Shown here: positions 6,345 to 9,495 of the stretch, one piece after another
How the letters are laid out: every line of letters starts with the position of its first letter
How positions within the stretch are numbered: the stretch's first letter is position 1
From: Rickettsiales bacterium
Lineage (GTDB): Bacteria > Pseudomonadota > Alphaproteobacteria > Rickettsiales > UBA1997
Direction: 5' to 3'
Length of the DNA stretch: 9,495 nt
Assembly (NCBI GenBank): GCA_947496905.1
Contig: CANMEW010000006.1
Location: forward strand, 13,984-23,478
The notes under the pieces: generated by a model
The model's input: only the letters and a program-made list of their open reading frames with translations
What the model was told of the DNA's origin: nothing
The model's database searches: none
Translations under genes and position numbers: made by a program

Positions 6345-9191
6345 TTATTTCAAGGCTTCATCGATCAGAGCCTTCTGCTCCTTGGTATGGTAAGAGCCGT
6401 AACCGGTTGCAGGTGAGGCACAGGCAATTCTGCCAACATATTTTGGCGAATATTTGTGCTTTACTTCAACCAAAACTTCCTCGATGAGCTCTTCAACAAA
6501 TTTCCACGCACCCATGTTTCGCGCCTCTTCTTGACACCAAATCACTTCTGCATTTTTGTATTTTTTAAGCTCACTTACGAGCTCTTCTTTTGGAAATGGG
6601 TAAAGTTGTTCTAAGCGAATTAGGACTAGATCGTTGATTTCTCTAGCTTCGCGCGCTTCGAATAAATCGTAATAAATTTTTCCAGAGCAAAGCACGACTT
6701 TGCGAACTTTTTCTGCAGCCGTGATTTTAGCTGTTTCAGCAATTAGAGGCCTAAAATTCGCATCGGAAAATTCTGCTAAAGTTGAAGTTGCCAATTTGTG
6801 ACGAAGCAACGATTTCGGCGACATCACCACTAAAGGTTTGCGATCTTTTCCGTGAATTTGGCGACGCAGCGCATGGAAAAAATTTGCCGGATTAGTGATG
6901 TTGCAAACGCGGATGTTGTTGTCAGCACAGGCTTGTAAATAACGCTCTAAACGTGCCGAAGAATGTTCTGGACCTTGCCCTTCGTATCCATGTGGCAGAA
7001 GCATTACCAACCCAGATTTTCTTAACCATTTTACTTCTGACGAGGCAATGAATTGGTCAAAAATAACTTGAGCTCCATTGGCGAAATCGCCGAATTGAGC
7101 CTCCCAAATTGTTAGGCTATTTGGCAGCGCTAGTGAATAGCCATATTCAAATCCAAGCACACCGAATTCTGAAAGAATCGAGTCGTGAACTTCGTATTTT
7201 GCCTTCGCAGCAAATGGTGAAAAAATGTTGTAACGTGCGCCATTTGTGGCATCGTGCAAAATTGAGTGACGATGAGAGAAAGTGCCGCGACCAGAATCTT
7301 GCCCAGTAATTCGCACCGGAAATCCTTCATTTAAAAGCGAGGCAAAAGCCAAAGCCTCTCCACATCCCCAGTCAATTCCGGCACCATCCTCAACCGCTTG
7401 TTTCCTAGCTTCAAGCTGACGAGAAATTTTTGGATTAGCACTAAAATTGCTCGGAATTTCTGCGGTTTTGGCAATCAAATTTTTGAGAGTTTCTTGATCA
7501 ATCGCAGTTTTTGGAATTGCGTTGTCTCCGTCTTTTACACCACTCCACTCCCCTTTCAACCAATCAGCTTCTGTCGGTTTGTAAGTAGAGGCCTTGTCAA
7601 ATTCGGCAGACAATAATGCGTCAAAATCAGCGGCTAATTTTTGGTAGTCATTTTCTGAAATCGCTTTTTCAGCAATTAATTTTTGCGAATAAATTTTTTC
7701 TAAAGATGGGTGGTTTTTTATTTTAGAATACATCACCGGCTGGGTGTAGAGTGGCTCGTCGCCTTCATTATGACCGTATCTGCGGTAGCAGATGATGTCG
7801 AGCACAACGTCTTTCTTGAAGAGCTGACGGTAGCGCATGGCGATGTCGGAAACTTTTACCACCGCTTCAACATCGTCACCATTAACGTGGAAAATTGGCG
7901 CATCGATTGATTTTGCTAGGTCGGAAGCGTAGATAGTGCTGCGAGAATCAGACGGATTAGCAGTGAAACCGATTTGATTATTCACAATGATGTGCATCAC
8001 GCCGCCAGTATTGTAGCCATCCACGCCATTCATCATCAAACCTTCAGCAACCGAACCTTGTCCGGCAAAAGCGGCATCACCGTGAATTAAAAGCGCCATT
8101 GCATGCGATCCGTCTGCGTCTTTGTAAAGGTCTTGAGTGGCGCGAATTCTGCCGGCAACAACAGTGTTTACGGCTTCCAAGTGAGAGGGGTTGAAGGCAA
8201 GTGAGAGATCGATTTTTTTTCCGGCAATTTCACGACTTGACGCGAAGCCCATGTGGTATTTTACGTCACCAGATTTTGTCACGCCTTCGGGAATTCCTGG
8301 AGTTCCTTGGAATTCTGAAATCATGCTGCGGTAAGCCTTTCCCATCACTCCAGTTAGAGTATTCAAGCGGCCTCTATGCGCCATGCCGATGATGATTTTT
8401 TTCACCCCACCTTTGGCAGCAACATCGATTATTTTTTCAACCGCATTGATTGATGCGTCCCCCCCTTCAACCGAAAATCTTTTTGCTCCAGGGAATCTTT
8501 TGTGAAGAAATTGCTCGAACCTCTCCGTCCTAATTACTTCCTTTAAAATTTTTATTTTTTCGTCTTTGGAAATGCTGTCAAAGGCCGCCATTTCTGTTTC
8601 GCCAGCAAGCCAAGTTTTTTGTGTGGAATCGGAAATGTAGTCAAATTCAGCGCCAATTTTATTGGCGTAAATAAGTTTGAGGTCAGCAATTACTTGTAAG
8701 AGAGGAAGTTTTTCGACACCAACAGCGCCAGCAATTTCAACTTGCTTTGCGAGGTCAGATTCAGTGATGCCGTGAGTTTTAAAATCTAGCTCAGGAACAT
8801 TTTGTGGAGAGGTGAGACCAAGTGGATCAAGGTTTGCAGCAAGATGTCCGAATCTTTTGTAGGAAGAAATTAAATTGGCGACGCGGAGGTTTAAGACTTC
8901 TTCGCTAGTGGCTGGCGAGGTAATTTTTGTGTCTTTTTTTGTGACCTCTTTTGCAGCATTTGAGGAGATGTCAAAATCTTGCGAATCAATGATTTTCAGG
9001 CTACGCGCCGCCCATGACGGACCTTGGTAATCGGATGAAATTAATTTTATTTCATCTTGATTTGCGGTAAAAAATTCCGCCCAAGAAGCGTCAACCGAAG
9101 CGGGATTTTGTAAAAATTTTTGGTAAAGCTCGTTGATGAAAACGACATTGGTAACAAAGAAAGGGGAAGTCTGTTCCAGTTGCTTTGACAT
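6345..9191 (-). CDS. sucA: 2-oxoglutarate dehydrogenase E1 component
   Basis: SucA is the thiamine diphosphate-dependent E1 of the 2-oxoglutarate dehydrogenase complex. It decarboxylates 2-oxoglutarate and passes the succinyl group to the E2 lipoyl domain in the TCA cycle. At 948 aa it has the family's full length (E. coli 933). The N-terminus has the typical FINELYQKFLQNP, probably the E2-binding part. Motifs in order are GHLAANLDPLG, MAHRGRLNTL (res 270-279), GDAAFAGQG (371-379, start of the ThDP/Mg region), NNQIGFTA (about 400), RYGHNEGDEP (about 470), GQDSGRGTFSHRHS (about 629), WEAQFGDFANGAQ, GYEGQGPEHSSARLERY (about 730-745) and QEEARNMGAW (about 886). The ATG at 9189-9191 gives the expected N-terminus, though no Shine-Dalgarno is visible. 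Many alphaproteobacteria have sucB directly downstream; here a small unknown gene and a MITE-like element follow instead. Confidence 0.97.
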   Translation of the reverse strand: MSKQLEQTSPFFVTNVVFINELYQKFLQNPASVDASWAEFFTANQDEIKLISSDYQGPSWAARSLKIIDSQDFDISSNAAKEVTKKDTKITSPATSEEVLNLRVANLISSYKRFGHLAANLDPLGLTSPQNVPELDFKTHGITESDLAKQVEIAGAVGVEKLPLLQVIADLKLIYANKIGAEFDYISDSTQKTWLAGETEMAAFDSISKDEKIKILKEVIRTERFEQFLHKRFPGAKRFSVEGGDASINAVEKIIDVAAKGGVKKIIIGMAHRGRLNTLTGVMGKAYRSMISEFQGTPGIPEGVTKSGDVKYHMGFASSREIAGKKIDLSLAFNPSHLEAVNTVVAGRIRATQDLYKDADGSHAMALLIHGDAAFAGQGSVAEGLMMNGVDGYNTGGVMHIIVNNQIGFTANPSDSRSTIYASDLAKSIDAPIFHVNGDDVEAVVKVSDIAMRYRQLFKKDVVLDIICYRRYGHNEGDEPLYTQPVMYSKIKNHPSLEKIYSQKLIAEKAISENDYQKLAADFDALLSAEFDKASTYKPTEADWLKGEWSGVKDGDNAIPKTAIDQETLKNLIAKTAEIPSNFSANPKISRQLEARKQAVEDGAGIDWGCGEALAFASLLNEGFPVRITGQDSGRGTFSHRHSILHDATNGARYNIFSPFAAKAKYEVHDSILSEFGVLGFEYGYSLALPNSLTIWEAQFGDFANGAQVIFDQFIASSEVKWLRKSGLVMLLPHGYEGQGPEHSSARLERYLQACADNNIRVCNITNPANFFHALRRQIHGKDRKPLVVMSPKSLLRHKLATSTLAEFSDANFRPLIAETAKITAAEKVRKVVLCSGKIYYDLFEAREAREINDLVLIRLEQLYPFPKEELVSELKKYKNAEVIWCQEEARNMGAWKFVEELIEEVLVEVKHKYSPKYVGRIACASPATGYGSYHTKEQKALIDEALK

Positions 9192-9217
9192 GATTGTATC
9201 GAATCTGATTCAACGCA

Positions 9218-9247
9218 CCAAAATACCGAATTTTTTATCGGATTTGG
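9218..9247. repeat. Hairpin upstream of sucA
   Basis: CCAAAATACCGA (9218-9229) pairs with TCGGATTTGG (9238-9247), forming a stem of about ten base pairs with small bulges and an AT loop. It sits 27 bases upstream of the sucA start, so it would fall in the mRNA leader if transcription starts further right. A leader structure or protein-binding site is possible. There is no T-tract on the minus strand to make it a convincing terminator. Confidence 0.45.
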
Positions 9248-9257
9248 TACGGGGTTT

Positions 9258-9347
9258 CCCACGAATGTGGATTGCTCCGAGTGCCGCGTACAAATAAATT
9301 TAGTTCCCCACGAATGTGGATTGCTCCGAGTGTCTCGTGCAAATAAA
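9258..9347. repeat. Two direct repeats between tRNA-Met and sucA
   Basis: The identical 26-base stretch beginning CCCACGAATGTGG and ending CTCCGAGTG occurs at 9258-9283 and 9307-9332, a 49-base period. Similarity continues for about 15 bases (12 of 15 identical) through CAAATAAA in both copies. Each copy has a small palindrome, CCAC-GAAT-GTGG. The stretch is non-coding by my reading: the short open frame across it has no good start signal and no family resemblance. It may be a paired operator for sucA, or two units of a dispersed intergenic repeat. Confidence 0.85.
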
Positions 9348-9404
9348 ACGAAGTTTTTGGGGAAGTGAATGAGGTGGTAGCAATGTGAGCTGCCATTGGA
9401 AAGT

Positions 9405-9480
9405 TGGTAGCGGGAGAGGGAATCGAACCCCCGACACGCGGATTATGATCCCGCTGCTCTACCAACTGAGCTATCCCGCC
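9405..9480 (-). tRNA. tRNA-Met (CAT, elongator), CCA encoded
   Basis: On the minus strand the gene starts at 9480 with acceptor GGCGGGA and ends with TCCCGCT, then A and an encoded CCA (9405-9407). The D-arm is GCTC/GAGC with loop AGTTGGTA. The anticodon stem GCGGG/TCCGC holds loop ATCATAA, giving anticodon CAT. The T-arm is GGGGG/CCCTC with loop TTCGATT. The GGCGGGATAGCTCAGTTGG opening matches alphaproteobacterial elongator tRNA-Met rather than initiator tRNA. It does not resemble the CAT-anticodon tRNA-Ile that is later modified to read AUA. The first acceptor pair is G-U. The body without CCA is 9408-9480 (73 bases). Confidence 0.96.
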
Positions 9481-9495
9481 AAAAAGAGTTGAAAG

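Noticed and set aside
9196..9201. TACAAT with TTGGTG 17 bases upstream as a sucA promoter
   Set aside because: The -10-like hexamer ends one base before the ATG, so transcription would start inside the coding region. The -35 matches only 3 of 6 bases.
9381..9398. CAATG/CATTG inverted repeat as a tRNA-Met terminator
   Set aside because: A 5-bp stem without a following T-tract on the minus strand is too weak to call.
9375..9411. TGGTAGC just beyond the tRNA-Met 3' end repeated 30 bases away, as an attachment-site remnant
   Set aside because: The repeat is only 7 bases (GCTACCA on the tRNA strand), there is no integrase nearby, and the interval is too small for an island.
9235..9465. 76-codon open frame on the minus strand between sucA and the tRNA
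   Set aside because: It overlaps the tRNA gene, is built from the direct repeats, and has no ribosome binding site or recognisable motif.

Overview
The window reads as a piece of an AT-rich alphaproteobacterial chromosome, most likely from the Rickettsiales or a close relative. I base this on three things: a very long VirB6/TrbL-type channel protein with a cysteine-rich exported domain and a low-complexity tail (the style of Rickettsiales VirB6 proteins), an alphaproteobacterial-looking elongator tRNA-Met, and short palindromic repeats, one of them inside a reading frame. Base composition (low 40s % GC) is estimated by eye. The lineage is an inference. Having both hisG and bioF suggests a member less reduced than classical Rickettsia.

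Every supported gene is on the minus strand, so transcription runs from right to left. At the right edge is tRNA-Met(CAT). A gap of about 210 bases follows, holding a hairpin and a pair of 26-base direct repeats at 49-base spacing. Next are sucA (E1 of 2-oxoglutarate dehydrogenase, 948 aa) and, 24 bases downstream with a strong Shine-Dalgarno, a 64-residue unknown protein ending in CCIVS, which matches a eukaryotic CaaX prenylation box. A 143-151 bp imperfect palindrome with long terminal inverted repeats and a probable TA target duplication (a MITE-like element) sits exactly at the stop of this small gene and 26 bases ahead of hisG.

Left of the element is a very compact block: hisG (short form, 215 aa), an overlapping virB6-like gene (about 1327 aa), and bioF only 6 bases further on. 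The tight packing suggests one transcript joining histidine synthesis, a type IV secretion channel subunit and biotin synthesis, with no obvious functional link. bioF carries an in-frame extra segment of about 42 codons made largely of small hairpins, resembling in style the palindromic elements inserted into Rickettsia genes. The left edge holds a perfect 18-bp inverted repeat that may end the transcript.

The metabolic genes are ordinary. The most notable points are the CaaX-ending small protein, the MITE-like element that abuts it, the palindromic insertion within bioF, and the lone large VirB6 fused into a metabolic operon. I see no CRISPR array, rRNA, transposase gene or prophage gene.
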